Under the pieces are notes generated by a model. The model saw only the letters and a list, made by a program, of their open reading frames with translations. It had not been told where the DNA came from and did not search any database. Position numbers and translations under genes: made by a program. Of a stretch of 64,000 bases of DNA, positions 38,835 through 47,369 are shown piece after piece (the stretch's first letter is position 1; each line of letters begins with the position of its first letter). The stretch comes from an uncultured Oscillospiraceae bacterium (lineage in GTDB: Bacteria; Bacillota; Clostridia; Oscillospirales; Oscillospiraceae). The DNA lies in NCBI GenBank assembly GCA_910587345.1, contig CAJUKH010000026.1, forward strand, positions 62,001-126,000, written 5' to 3'.

Positions 38835-40457
38835 TTACTTGACCCGAAGCCGCTTGACCAAATCTCCGTCCGGCTGGACCATCAGGGTCTGATAGGTGGT
38901 GTAGACCACCATGCCCGGTTTGGCTCCGGCGGGCTTCCTGACAAATTTCACAGGGGTATAGTCCACAGGGATCTTCCCCGCTTCACGGCCTTGGGAAAAC
39001 CAGGCCGCCAGCATTGCCGCCTGGACAATGCTGCCCTCATCGGGTTCCTCGCCGCGGCTCCATAATATCACATGGGAGCCATGGAGCTTCTGTGTATGGA
39101 ACCACAAGTCTCCTTTTCCTGCCTGTCTGGTGGTAAGAAGGTCATTTTGGCTGTTATTCTTTCCTACCGAAACCCGAAGTCCACTATCCGTTTGAAACTC
39201 CATAGGCTTGCCTGCCATCCGCTTTTCCCGTTTTCCTCCCTTTTTCAGCCGCTTCAGATAGCCGGTGTCTGTCAATTCCTGCCGGATCTCCTGTAAGTCA
39301 CGCTCCCCCTCCGCCAAAGAAAGGGTCTCCAAAACACTGTCCAGATAGGAAAGGTCGTTTTCCCCTCTTTCTATCTGTAGCGTCAATGCCTTTTCCGCAT
39401 TTTTGGCTTTGTTATAATCCTTATAATATTTAGCGGCGTTCTCCTGCGGTGTAAGCAGAGGGTCCAGCGCAATCTCTATCTCTTCCCCATCCGGGTCATA
39501 GTAGTTGGTAAGTCGGGCAACAGAATGTCCTTTTTTCAACAGATGAAGATTGCTGGTCAAGATATCCCCCATCTGCCGCAGCCGCTCTCTATCCAGAGTC
39601 GAGAGAAGTTCCTGCCGCTGATTTTCCAGCTTTCGGGCCGTACGTTCCCGGGCGCTTTTTACCGTCCGCAGTAAATCTTCCCCCCGCTGCCGGGTATGTT
39701 CCTGCTGTTCCCGGGTCTCATAAAAATCATCCAGCAGCTCTCCAAAAGTGGGGTATTCTTTCAGTTCTGTCTCCGGGCCGTACTGTAAAATGGGTAAAAA
39801 TGAATAATCCACCATCTTCCCGTCCCGAACCAGCATTGTGGGAGTGGCTATCCCCTCCTTCACTTTTGCCCAAAGTGTTCCCACCGCTTCTGTCAGATTT
39901 CCCTCCTCACCACGAAACCGCAGCTCCCGTTCCAAAAGCGGGGGCACTCCAAAACGTGGCTCCGGCAGGCGGTAAAAAAGTCCCGGAAGGACCTGCCGTG
40001 CGCCGGTGGTAATATCCCCTTCTACACGACGGATACAATCAATGATTCGTCCCTCTCCATCCAAAAGGATCAGATTGGCCTTTCGCCCCATTGCCTCCAG
40101 CACCAGGCTTCGTGAAACCTTATCCCCCAGTTCGTTGGTTGCTTCCAGCCGAATGGTAACGAGCCGTTCCATATAGGGCTGATCCAAATCCAGAATACGT
40201 GCTCCGGTCAAATGTTTACGAAGCAGCATACAAAACATAGGCGGTTTTTCCGGGTTTTCCCGTTCCAACGCAGTAAGGTGGAGTCTGGGATGGCTGGGAT
40301 TGGCCGAGAGGAGCACTCGGACATTCCCGGTGTTTCCCCGTACTGCTAATACCACATCCTGAGTGCTGGGCTGATAAATTTTGTCAATACGTCCCCCGCA
40401 AATGGCAGAGCGCAGCTCTTCCACAACGGCAGCCAGACAAATTGCATCCAATGCCAT
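38835..40457 (-). CDS. rqcH: Ribosome quality control protein RqcH (NFACT family)
   Basis: A 540-residue NFACT protein: NFACT-N at the start (MALDAICLAAVVEELRSAICGGRIDKIYQP, MFCMLLRKHLTGARI), HhH and long coiled coils (about residues 240-400), and the NFACT-R domain near the C-terminus (DLWFHTQKLHGSHVILWSRG). RqcH adds C-terminal alanine tails to nascent chains on obstructed 50S subunits. The tRNA-contact pair is Asp-Arg in Bacillus; the nearest pair here reads Glu-Arg in QPYMERLVTI. It starts one base after the mrnC stop. Confidence 0.9.
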   Translation of the reverse strand: MALDAICLAAVVEELRSAICGGRIDKIYQPSTQDVVLAVRGNTGNVRVLLSANPSHPRLHLTALERENPEKPPMFCMLLRKHLTGARILDLDQPYMERLVTIRLEATNELGDKVSRSLVLEAMGRKANLILLDGEGRIIDCIRRVEGDITTGARQVLPGLFYRLPEPRFGVPPLLERELRFRGEEGNLTEAVGTLWAKVKEGIATPTMLVRDGKMVDYSFLPILQYGPETELKEYPTFGELLDDFYETREQQEHTRQRGEDLLRTVKSARERTARKLENQRQELLSTLDRERLRQMGDILTSNLHLLKKGHSVARLTNYYDPDGEEIEIALDPLLTPQENAAKYYKDYNKAKNAEKALTLQIERGENDLSYLDSVLETLSLAEGERDLQEIRQELTDTGYLKRLKKGGKREKRMAGKPMEFQTDSGLRVSVGKNNSQNDLLTTRQAGKGDLWFHTQKLHGSHVILWSRGEEPDEGSIVQAAMLAAWFSQGREAGKIPVDYTPVKFVRKPAGAKPGMVVYTTYQTLMVQPDGDLVKRLRVK

Positions 40458-40458
40458 G

Positions 40459-40860
40459 TCAATCCTCCATCATCTGCGCAAAAAGCTCGTTCAGGCGGTC
40501 ATTTCCGCCTCTTAAGTACAACCATCCGAAAAGCGCCTCCAGCGCAGTAGCCGTCTGATACTCCTCCCGGCTGGCGTTTTGAGGGATAGAGTGAGGGGCA
40601 GAATTCCGTCCACGACGGAAAACCTCCCGCTCCTCATCCGTTAAAGTAGGCAATATCTTCCTTACCCGCTCTGCTTGAGCCGGGGCAGCCACATAATGTA
40701 CTGCGGCCTTATGAAGCCCCTTGGCCGTAGCCTTGCCCTGAAGGCACAGCCAGGAACGCACCATAAGTTCGTAAACGGCATCTCCCAGATGCGCCAGGCC
40801 CAGATTGCTGATGGTATCCAGTCTCTCCTTGGGCATATCCAAATGGAAATAATCCATCAT
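40459..40860 (-). CDS. mrnC: Mini-ribonuclease 3
   Basis: A 133-residue RNase III-like catalytic domain without a dsRNA-binding domain: LGLAHLGDAVYELMVRSWLCLQG contains the acidic catalytic motif, and YQTATALEALFGWLYLRGG the second. Mini-III matures 23S rRNA ends. The ATG at 40860 has AAGTGGG upstream; longer in-frame starts precede any site. It sits directly ahead of rqcH, so transcription is shared. Confidence 0.93.
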   Translation of the reverse strand: MMDYFHLDMPKERLDTISNLGLAHLGDAVYELMVRSWLCLQGKATAKGLHKAAVHYVAAPAQAERVRKILPTLTDEEREVFRRGRNSAPHSIPQNASREEYQTATALEALFGWLYLRGGNDRLNELFAQMMED

Positions 40861-40921
40861 AATTTTCCCACTTCCAATCGTCAAAAGTAATAATAGTATA
40901 ACCCAAAGCCCACAAATAGGC

Positions 40922-40953
40922 AAGAGCACCCTTTCGTTTGAAAGGGTGCTCTT
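40922..40953. terminator. Hairpin terminator after the radical SAM gene
   Basis: Perfect 14-bp stem AAGAGCACCCTTTC/GAAAGGGTGCTCTT with a four-base loop. T runs on both sides are short, so efficiency is uncertain. Confidence 0.65.
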
Positions 40954-40956
40954 ACC

Positions 40957-41889
40957 TTACAGATGAGGAAGCTGATGCCGATAAGCCTGTAAATCCTCTT
41001 CGCTGTATAATTGTATTGCCCGGTCCAGTTCAAATAGCAATCGTTCCTTTTCCAACGGCAGTTTTCCGTAAAAGGAAACAGCGTTGGACGCTCCCAGCGC
41101 AGCAAAGGCCGTGGGAATCGTAAGCTTGTCCACCAGGGTCCGCACTTCCCGTAGCTTTTCCTGCTCCCCCGGTTCTACCCAATTCCCTGCCTGTATTTCT
41201 CTATATAACTTGGAATCAGGAAAAATAGTAAGCATGGACGTGCCAATCATTTTGGGGTGAAGCCGGTTGAACAGTTCTGCGCTGACCGCAGCCCCATCCA
41301 CCCCTTTGCCTGCACCGGAAATGCCGGTAAGATACATAAAGTAATAGGAAATGCCGACCTTGTCCAGCCGCCGGCACTGCGCCAAAATCTCCTCTGGTCC
41401 ATACCCCTTATCCATAAAGGTCAGAGCCGCTGCATCCCCAGTCTCCACACCGATGGTAAGCCCGTCATAGCCGGCCTCTTTCAGCTGTTGCAACTCCTTA
41501 TCGCTTTTTGCGGAGATATCAGTCACTCTGGCAAATGTACCGATGGTAGTACATTGCGGGAAGTAGGTCCGCAGTAATCGGGCAATATCCAACAAACGTT
41601 CACAACGCAGCACAAAAGGATTTCCGCCTGTAAGATAGGCCCGCCGCCAAATTTGGACAGGTCTTCCCAACAACTGCTCCCCCAGCTTTCCAAACGGGGT
41701 ATTGGCCAGCATCTGCGCCTCTGTCAAGTCCGCTTTAATATCCTCCAGTGGACTCATTCGGAAAGGAAATGGCAGATCATTGTACAAAGTGCAAAACTTG
41801 CACCTGTGCCAGCTGCATCCCGCAGTAACCTCCAGCAGCAGGGATTCCGCTTCGTAGGGTGGCCTCCAAATGGTTCCGGTAAAGTGCAT
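40957..41889 (-). CDS. Radical SAM protein
   Basis: A 310-residue radical SAM enzyme. The cluster motif is CSWHRCKFC, a Cx4Cx2C form seen in this subgroup rather than the common Cx3Cx2C. LTGGNPFVL, TIGTFARVTDI and GVETGDAAALTFMDKGYG are the usual downstream strands of the Elp3/coproporphyrinogen-oxidase-like barrel. The substrate is unknown. The ATG at 41889 follows AAGGAGAGA. It is divergent from an HxlR regulator gene. Confidence 0.88.
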   Translation of the reverse strand: MHFTGTIWRPPYEAESLLLEVTAGCSWHRCKFCTLYNDLPFPFRMSPLEDIKADLTEAQMLANTPFGKLGEQLLGRPVQIWRRAYLTGGNPFVLRCERLLDIARLLRTYFPQCTTIGTFARVTDISAKSDKELQQLKEAGYDGLTIGVETGDAAALTFMDKGYGPEEILAQCRRLDKVGISYYFMYLTGISGAGKGVDGAAVSAELFNRLHPKMIGTSMLTIFPDSKLYREIQAGNWVEPGEQEKLREVRTLVDKLTIPTAFAALGASNAVSFYGKLPLEKERLLFELDRAIQLYSEEDLQAYRHQLPHL

Positions 41890-41990
41890 GAATATCTCTC
41901 CTTCTATTCAGATACCCCCACTTTATCGAAAATCTTCTCTGCAAACAAGTCCTGTCTTTTTTTGTATTTACCACCAAAAATGATACTGTC

Positions 41991-42019
41991 TTGACCTTTT
42001 TCACCCCAGGTGATATGCT
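41991..42019 (+). promoter_or_regulatory. Promoter of the HxlR gene with operator-like dyad
   Basis: TTGACC (41991-41996), 17 bp, TATGCT (42014-42019). The spacer contains TCACC-CCA-GGTGA (42001-42013), a perfect dyad suited to autorepression. Confidence 0.55.
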
Positions 42020-42037
42020 CTAAAAGAGGTGAAAAAC

Positions 42038-42403
42038 ATGGCCGAAAATAAATTTCAACAGCTGGAAACCGAGGCCCGGTGTATTCCTATGAGCAAGCTC
42101 CAGTCCGTTCTCAGCGGTAAATGGAAAATACTGATTTTGTGGTATGTCTCCTTTTATCAAGTCCAACGGTTCGGCCAGCTTCTCCGTCGGCTGGATGGGA
42201 TAACCCAAACCACTCTTACACGACAGTTGCGGGAATTGGAAACCGATGGCTTTCTCCATCGACAGGTTTATTCCGAAGTGCCGCCCAGAGTCGAATACAC
42301 CTTGACCGAGGTCGGCAAAAGTTTCCTGCCAATTTTACAATCTATGATGGAATGGAGTCAAACCCATCTCTGCCCCGATTATATCAATCCATATGAAAGA
42401 TAA
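42038..42403 (+). CDS. HxlR-family transcriptional regulator
   Basis: A 121-residue winged-helix protein with the HxlR hallmarks: KLQSVLSGKWKILILWYVSF, RFGQLLRRLDGITQTTLTRQLRELETDGFLHRQVYSEVPPRVEYTLTEVGKSF. Such regulators respond to electrophiles or redox stress. The ATG at 42038 follows AAGAGGTG; a GTG at 42029 lies inside that site. It is monocistronic, between the radical SAM gene and the MATE gene, either of which could be its target. Confidence 0.92.
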   Translation: MAENKFQQLETEARCIPMSKLQSVLSGKWKILILWYVSFYQVQRFGQLLRRLDGITQTTLTRQLRELETDGFLHRQVYSEVPPRVEYTLTEVGKSFLPILQSMMEWSQTHLCPDYINPYER

Positions 42404-42441
42404 AAGGCCCCCGGCAACTGCCTGCCGGGAGCCTTACTTTT
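42404..42441. terminator. Bidirectional terminator
   Basis: A 12-pair stem AAGGC(C)CCCGGCA/TGCCGGG(A)GCCTT with one mismatch and a six-base loop, then TTACTTTTAT. It lies between the convergent hxlR-like and MATE genes. Confidence 0.8.
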
Positions 42442-43807
42442 ATCCCTCTGCCCGCATGGGCTCCAATACTGTCCGGACGATCCGCCGGGTAAAGAATACA
42501 CATAGCACCACCGAAAAAAGCTCGGAGAGCGGGAACGCCAACCAGACCAGTTCCAGTCGGCCTGTAAGGGAAAGGAGCCACGCCACCGGCAAAAGTACCA
42601 CCAACTGCCGGACAATGGAAACCGTCATACTGAGCATGCCATGCCCCAACGCCTGAAACACCGACCCGGCCACGATACCAAATCCGGCAAACACAAAGCA
42701 GGTACAGATAATACGAAGGGCTGGAACACCGATCGTCAGCATCTCTTCCGAAGCATTGAATATTCCCAAAAGCCACGCCGGAAACAGCTCTGCCACACCG
42801 AGGCCTATCAGCATAATGACCGTTGCCGTTGCAGAAGCCAGCTTCATGGTCTGAAGAATGCGGTCCGCCTTTTGTGCCCCATAATTGTAGGCAATAATTG
42901 GCACCATACCATTGTTCAGCCCAAACACAGGCATGAAAATGAAAGACTGCAGTTTATAATAAATACTAAATACTGCGGTGGCCGCATCCGTAAAGGAAAT
43001 CAATATTTTGTTCAGGCCAAACACCATCACTGAACCGATAGAATTCATCACCATAGTGGGGACCCCTACGGCATAGATCCTCTTAATAATATTGCCACGG
43101 GGTTTCAGATAGGAAAGTTTTAGATCCAGCTCTTTATTAAAGCGGAAATTGATTATAAGGCCCAACACAGCTCCTACAATTTGACCTGTCACCGTAGCGA
43201 CCGCAGCGCCCGCTACCCCCATTTTCGGAAATGGCCCCAAACCAAAAATCAGAATCGGGTCAAGAATAATATTTGTCACTGCGCCGATCCCCTGGGTCAG
43301 CATGGTCAAAACCGTGTTTCCGGTGGACTGGAGAAGCCGTTCAAACATAATTTCCATAAACAGGCCCATGGACCAGGTACAGCAAATAGAAAGATAAACG
43401 CTCCCCTGCTCCACAATTCCGGGAATGTCCGTCTGGGCCAAATAAAAGGCCCTGGGAACTGTTTGTCCAATGATAATAAAAACAAGCCCGCTTAAAAATG
43501 CCAGCAGAAGGCCGTTACCCGCCGTAGCGTTGGCCGTTTCATAATTTTTTTCTCCCAGGCTGCGGGAGAGGAGGGCGTTGACCCCCACGCCTGTACCAAC
43601 TGATACGGCAATCATCAAGTTTTGGATCGGGAACGCCAAGCCCACGGCGTTCAAAGCGTCCTGACTGATTTGGGCCACAAAATAGCTGTCAACCACATTG
43701 TATAGGGCCTGCACCAGCATGGAAATCATCATCGGAATGGACATGGACATTAACAACTTGCCCACCGGCATAATGCCCATCTTATTCTCTTGTACTTGTT
43801 CTGACAT
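42440..43807 (-). CDS. MATE family multidrug efflux transporter
   Basis: A 455-residue MATE protein with 12 predicted helices. MPVGKLLMSMSIPMMISMLVQALYNVVDSYFVAQI, GTGVGVNALLSRSLG and KMGVAGAAVATVTGQ mark the two homologous halves. These pumps export cationic drugs in exchange for H+ or Na+. The ATG at 43807 has AAGGAGGATATC upstream. A strong promoter and then a terminator hairpin precede the gene, so read-through is probably regulated. Confidence 0.92.
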   Translation of the reverse strand: MSEQVQENKMGIMPVGKLLMSMSIPMMISMLVQALYNVVDSYFVAQISQDALNAVGLAFPIQNLMIAVSVGTGVGVNALLSRSLGEKNYETANATAGNGLLLAFLSGLVFIIIGQTVPRAFYLAQTDIPGIVEQGSVYLSICCTWSMGLFMEIMFERLLQSTGNTVLTMLTQGIGAVTNIILDPILIFGLGPFPKMGVAGAAVATVTGQIVGAVLGLIINFRFNKELDLKLSYLKPRGNIIKRIYAVGVPTMVMNSIGSVMVFGLNKILISFTDAATAVFSIYYKLQSFIFMPVFGLNNGMVPIIAYNYGAQKADRILQTMKLASATATVIMLIGLGVAELFPAWLLGIFNASEEMLTIGVPALRIICTCFVFAGFGIVAGSVFQALGHGMLSMTVSIVRQLVVLLPVAWLLSLTGRLELVWLAFPLSELFSVVLCVFFTRRIVRTVLEPMRAEG

Positions 43808-43828
43808 GATATCCTCCTTTTTCTTCGC

Positions 43829-43861
43829 AAAAAACGAGACCACAACTATGGTTGTGGTCTC
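43829..43861 (-). terminator. Terminator hairpin in the MATE 5' leader
   Basis: GAGACCACAAC/GTTGTGGTCTC perfect 11-bp stem, four-base loop, then GTTTTTT on the minus strand. It ends only about 20 bases before the MATE ATG and lies downstream of the promoter at 43880-43908. Confidence 0.85.
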
Positions 43862-43879
43862 AGCCTTTCAACAGATAAG

Positions 43880-43908
43880 AGTATATAAGAAAAGTCGTAT
43901 CCTGTCAA
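43880..43908 (-). promoter_or_regulatory. Promoter of the MATE gene
   Basis: TTGACA (43908-43903), 17 bp, TATACT (43885-43880), overlapping the end of the NlpC gene. Predicted start near 43873, upstream of the leader terminator. Confidence 0.75.
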
Positions 43909-44546
43909 GAGCTTCCTTCTTGCCCATCAAAAATAGCAGGTGTCCCATAGAGAGAAAAGCCAACAGAGGCCGGGGTAACCACCACTCCTTTTCGTGAGGC
44001 CGAACAATGGACCACCCAAAGGCAGCCGCTGCCGTCCCTCCCCAAAACGATACCCACATGGGAAAGATCCCCAAAGAAAGCCAGGTCCCCCGGTCGAGGG
44101 TCCGTTGTTGGCGCACAATTTGCGTATTGCGTCTTTACTCCCTCTCCCACCGTGTCATAGACCGAAGTATCCCGCCATGCCGTAATTGCTGCCCACGAGA
44201 CGAAACCGGAACAGTCCAGTCCGTAACGGCGCAGTTTTCCGCTGCTCTCGCTCCCCTTGGCGGTCACCCGGCGAAACCATCCCCACTGCGGATTCCATCC
44301 CACCACATGAGACTTTCCACCCCAGAAGTAACCTACCTTCCCCACCAGACCACAGGCGGTTCGTACAAATGTGATGCGTGCCGGGTCAGTCTCTTCTGTT
44401 AGGACCTGCGTCAAAAGCGCCTCCACTCCTGTGGGAACGCTCACTGTTCTGCCGGGAATAAGCCCCGGCAATAAACATCCGGCTGCCAGCAATAAAAGAG
44501 CCACCCAGCTCCGGGTGGCTCTTCTGAACTCTTTTTTCCTTCTCAT
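43905..44546 (-). CDS. NlpC/P60 family cell-wall hydrolase
   Basis: A 213-residue secreted protein: basic N-terminus and membrane signal (RRATRSWVALLLLAAGCLLPGLIPG), then an NlpC/P60 peptidase domain with the catalytic cysteine in RYGLDCSGFVSWA, histidine in DLSHVGIVLG and the third residue near WVVHCSAS. It should cleave peptidoglycan stem peptides. The ATG at 44546 after GGGGGG is preferred among several close starts. It lies 39 bases downstream of the O-antigen-ligase-like gene. Confidence 0.88.
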   Translation of the reverse strand: MRRKKEFRRATRSWVALLLLAAGCLLPGLIPGRTVSVPTGVEALLTQVLTEETDPARITFVRTACGLVGKVGYFWGGKSHVVGWNPQWGWFRRVTAKGSESSGKLRRYGLDCSGFVSWAAITAWRDTSVYDTVGEGVKTQYANCAPTTDPRPGDLAFFGDLSHVGIVLGRDGSGCLWVVHCSASRKGVVVTPASVGFSLYGTPAIFDGQEGSS

Positions 44547-44585
44547 CCCCATCCCCCCGGACAGAATATGAGACAAGTGGCGATA

Positions 44586-46118
44586 TCATACCTGAGAAGT
44601 GGTCCTGGAAAGCTTTATGCAGGCAGTAATAACCCCAAACAGGAAGAAGTAGGTGAACATATTTCTTGCGTAAAACCATGTGTATTCCGCCACAGAGATC
44701 AGCAGGATCCCACAGAATCCAGCCAGGGCTGCGGCCAGCAGATTTTTTACTCGCCGGTCTGTTCCATTCAGAAAGGCTTTGATGCCGCTTTTGAGTTGAT
44801 ACAGCAACGCAGACAGGAAGGCCAACGCTCCAAACAGGCCGGTTTCGGCCCACATCTGCAAGTAATTGTTGTGAGTGTGGATAGGAAAGTTTCCGTCAAA
44901 CATGGGCGGATAACTCCGAAACGTCCGGGTCAAAATATCGCTGCCCAACCCTACGCCCCGCAGCCAGTAGTCCTCCATCAGCACTCCACTGGCCTTGTAA
45001 ATAGCAAAACGATAACTGGTGGAGGTATCCTGCATATTGCCAATGGTAAGGATTCGATTATAGATAGTCTGCGGCAGCAACGGAATACAACAGACACCCA
45101 AAGCTACCAAAACCGGTAACAGCTTCCAATTCCAAAAGGCTATAAAGACCACTGTCGCCAATGCAAAGCCAAGCCACCCCGACCGAGAGAGCGTAAAGCC
45201 AAGGGCAACGCTGCACACTCCAAAGGAAAACAGCGCCGCTGCCTTTCCACGCCATTCCTTGGCATTAAGAAACAATGCATAGGTAAAGGGAGTCAACATT
45301 ACCAAAAGTTCAGCAAAATTATTGGGATTGTCAAAGAAGGAATAGACCCGGCCGGGCATCCCTTTGTTTACCAGCATATCCTGCTGATTTGCCACTACCG
45401 GCACGCCTACGACTCCCTGATAGCAACCATAAAGCGCCGCAATGGTAAGCCCTGCCAACGCAAGCACGACCACCAACTGGATATCCTCATACTTCTTTAC
45501 CGAACTCACCGCCAGCAGTGCCAGCAAAAAAGCCGCCAAATGAAAACCTACAAAGCGTGCGGATGCTGCCCAATCCAAAGAAGAAAGAAAGGCAAAACAA
45601 ATAAAGGCCATAAAGAAAATATAGTAAGGGCCAAATCTTTGAGGTTCCAGTTCCAATGTGGACCGGGGACCACTGCCAAAGGCGAAGAGTCCCACCAGAG
45701 CAATAGCCGCTATCAAGGCATATCGGTTGTCCCAGCTGCTATGCGGTACCATGAGCATCACAGCCAGAAACAGCCCCAGCAACGCAAACGGATTTCCGCA
45801 GGCTCCGGCGGCCACCCGAAAACAGACACTGCCATCCAGAACTTTCTTCCCCAGACGATAAAGCCATTTACAAATGACACAAGGGATATTTAAAATCACT
45901 GTGATCAGCCGGCAGGTAAGACTATCCGGCCATACCGCCGGCAGCGTCCCATCCCTCCACAGAAATTGGCAGAAGGTACTTCCTTTGACCATGTTGGAAA
46001 AGCCCTTCCCCATTTTCTGCATCATGCGGCTGATACCGCTTTCCTGCCATGCATTCTGCAACAGCATCCAAAGCGCGAGCATTGAGCGGCAAAAGTAACT
46101 ATTTTCTATCATCGCCAT
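44586..46118 (-). CDS. O-antigen ligase / polymerase-like membrane protein (Wzy/WaaL family)
   Basis: A 510-residue protein with about ten to twelve hydrophobic helices. The central loop FDNPNNFAELLVMLTPF and the large external loop with IHTHNNYLQMWAETGLFGALAF are hallmarks of the Wzy_C/WaaL superfamily. The long N-terminal part (about 90 residues before the first helix) is unusual. It probably polymerises or attaches a surface glycan, together with the GT4 glycosyltransferase gene just upstream (16 bases). The ATG at 46118 follows GGAGAAGTG. Confidence 0.88.
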   Translation of the reverse strand: MAMIENSYFCRSMLALWMLLQNAWQESGISRMMQKMGKGFSNMVKGSTFCQFLWRDGTLPAVWPDSLTCRLITVILNIPCVICKWLYRLGKKVLDGSVCFRVAAGACGNPFALLGLFLAVMLMVPHSSWDNRYALIAAIALVGLFAFGSGPRSTLELEPQRFGPYYIFFMAFICFAFLSSLDWAASARFVGFHLAAFLLALLAVSSVKKYEDIQLVVVLALAGLTIAALYGCYQGVVGVPVVANQQDMLVNKGMPGRVYSFFDNPNNFAELLVMLTPFTYALFLNAKEWRGKAAALFSFGVCSVALGFTLSRSGWLGFALATVVFIAFWNWKLLPVLVALGVCCIPLLPQTIYNRILTIGNMQDTSTSYRFAIYKASGVLMEDYWLRGVGLGSDILTRTFRSYPPMFDGNFPIHTHNNYLQMWAETGLFGALAFLSALLYQLKSGIKAFLNGTDRRVKNLLAAALAGFCGILLISVAEYTWFYARNMFTYFFLFGVITACIKLSRTTSQV

Positions 46119-46134
46119 TTTCACTTCTCCAGTT

Positions 46135-47241
46135 TTAACCCCGCAGGGCTTTTTCATAGACACCGAATGTCACATCGGCAAAGTGATGGATCTCAAATTT
46201 CTCCAGGATCGTCCGATGGGCGCCCTCCCGGCACCGGGCCAGAAAATCAGGCTCCTCCAGCATCACCTTCATGGCGCCTGCCATAGAGTCCGGGTTGTCA
46301 TATTCGACCAGCAGCCCACACCCGGCCTCCGGATTGACAATATCCGAATTTCCCCCCATATCAGTGGCGATCACCGGCAAACCGGCCGCCATAGCCTCAA
46401 TAATGGCGTAGCTAAGAGCCTCGTGCTGAGAAGAATTGATGTAAAGGTCTGCCCCTTTATACAAATTCTTGATATCTTTACGAAAGCCCATAAACTTTAC
46501 CTGTTCCTCTGTTAGCCCCAGCTCCTTTGCATGTTCCTTTGCAGGCTCCAGCAATGGGCCATCTCCTCCCAGCACAAGTGTAAATGGCACGGCGGAAAGC
46601 TCGGTAAGGCGCTTAATGGAATCCAACAGATATTTATGACCTTTGTCTTCGGCAAAGCGGGAACCACAGAACATGACAAAGCGGTCTTCCGGTATCCCAA
46701 GTTCCGTGCGCATGGTGGACTCGCTTCTGTCTCCCGCCCATACCTCTGGGTCTACGGCATTAAACACCACCTGGATATGCTCTCCAGTCCACCCATTGGC
46801 TATAAGCTGTTCTTTCCCCTTGTTGCATACCGCTATCATCTGATCCTGCCGCTTATCCAACAATCGATTGGACAGCCTGGTGACCATATCATTGGGGATA
46901 ACAAAGTGGTTGGTATAGACCACCTTGATTTTCTTATTATAGCTTTTGGCCAGCATCGCAATATAATTTTCCCGCAGATAATGACAATGGATCAGATCGA
47001 TATCCCACTCTTCGCACAGCTTCGCCAATACTTTTGCGGCTTTTCGGTCAAACCGGCTGGACATGGTAATTTGACGAATCGGGACTCCCATGGCCTCCAG
47101 CTTCTCTACCAATAAGCCGCCTTCATTATAGGCAAAATAAGGCTCCACCCGCCCATCAGCGGACAAATACTTCACCAATGTCTCCACATATCTCTCTGTA
47201 CCAGCTTTTCCGGCATGGTTGAGCAGATAAAGTACTTTCAT
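46135..47241 (-). CDS. GT4-family glycosyltransferase
   Basis: A 368-residue GT-B enzyme. The N-terminal domain has NHAGKAGTERYVETLVKYL and DLIHCHYLRENYIAMLA; the C-terminal domain has FCGSRFAEDKGHKYLLDSI, VLGGDGPLLEPAK, and the EX7E region EALSYAIIEAMAAGLPVIATDMGGNSDIV. It transfers a sugar from a nucleotide donor, here probably for a surface glycan or capsule precursor, given the ligase/polymerase gene that follows. It has its own promoter at 47275-47303. Confidence 0.93.
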   Translation of the reverse strand: MKVLYLLNHAGKAGTERYVETLVKYLSADGRVEPYFAYNEGGLLVEKLEAMGVPIRQITMSSRFDRKAAKVLAKLCEEWDIDLIHCHYLRENYIAMLAKSYNKKIKVVYTNHFVIPNDMVTRLSNRLLDKRQDQMIAVCNKGKEQLIANGWTGEHIQVVFNAVDPEVWAGDRSESTMRTELGIPEDRFVMFCGSRFAEDKGHKYLLDSIKRLTELSAVPFTLVLGGDGPLLEPAKEHAKELGLTEEQVKFMGFRKDIKNLYKGADLYINSSQHEALSYAIIEAMAAGLPVIATDMGGNSDIVNPEAGCGLLVEYDNPDSMAGAMKVMLEEPDFLARCREGAHRTILEKFEIHHFADVTFGVYEKALRG

Positions 47242-47274
47242 GATAAGCCACCCTTTTTCAGAACATCTTTTTCT

Positions 47275-47303
47275 ATTTTACAGGATAAAGCGTAAGAAAT
47301 CAA
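47275..47303 (-). promoter_or_regulatory. Promoter of the GT4-ligase-NlpC operon
   Basis: TTGATT (47303-47298), 17 bp, TAAAAT (47280-47275), just downstream of the metK terminator. Confidence 0.65.
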
Positions 47304-47326
47304 CCCGGTTTTCATAGCCGATACGA

Positions 47327-47364
47327 AAAACATCCCCACCGGTCAAACACAGCGGGGATGTTTT
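47327..47364 (-). terminator. Terminator after metK
   Basis: AAAACATCCCC/GGGGATGTTTT (47364-47354 with 47337-47327) with a 16-base loop and a short T tail. Confidence 0.8.
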
Positions 47365-47369
47365 GGGGT

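Noticed and set aside
38861..40457. RqcH inactive because of the Asp-Arg to Glu-Arg change
   Set aside because: The alignment of this pair by eye is uncertain and Glu-Arg may be common in this lineage, so no loss of function is claimed.
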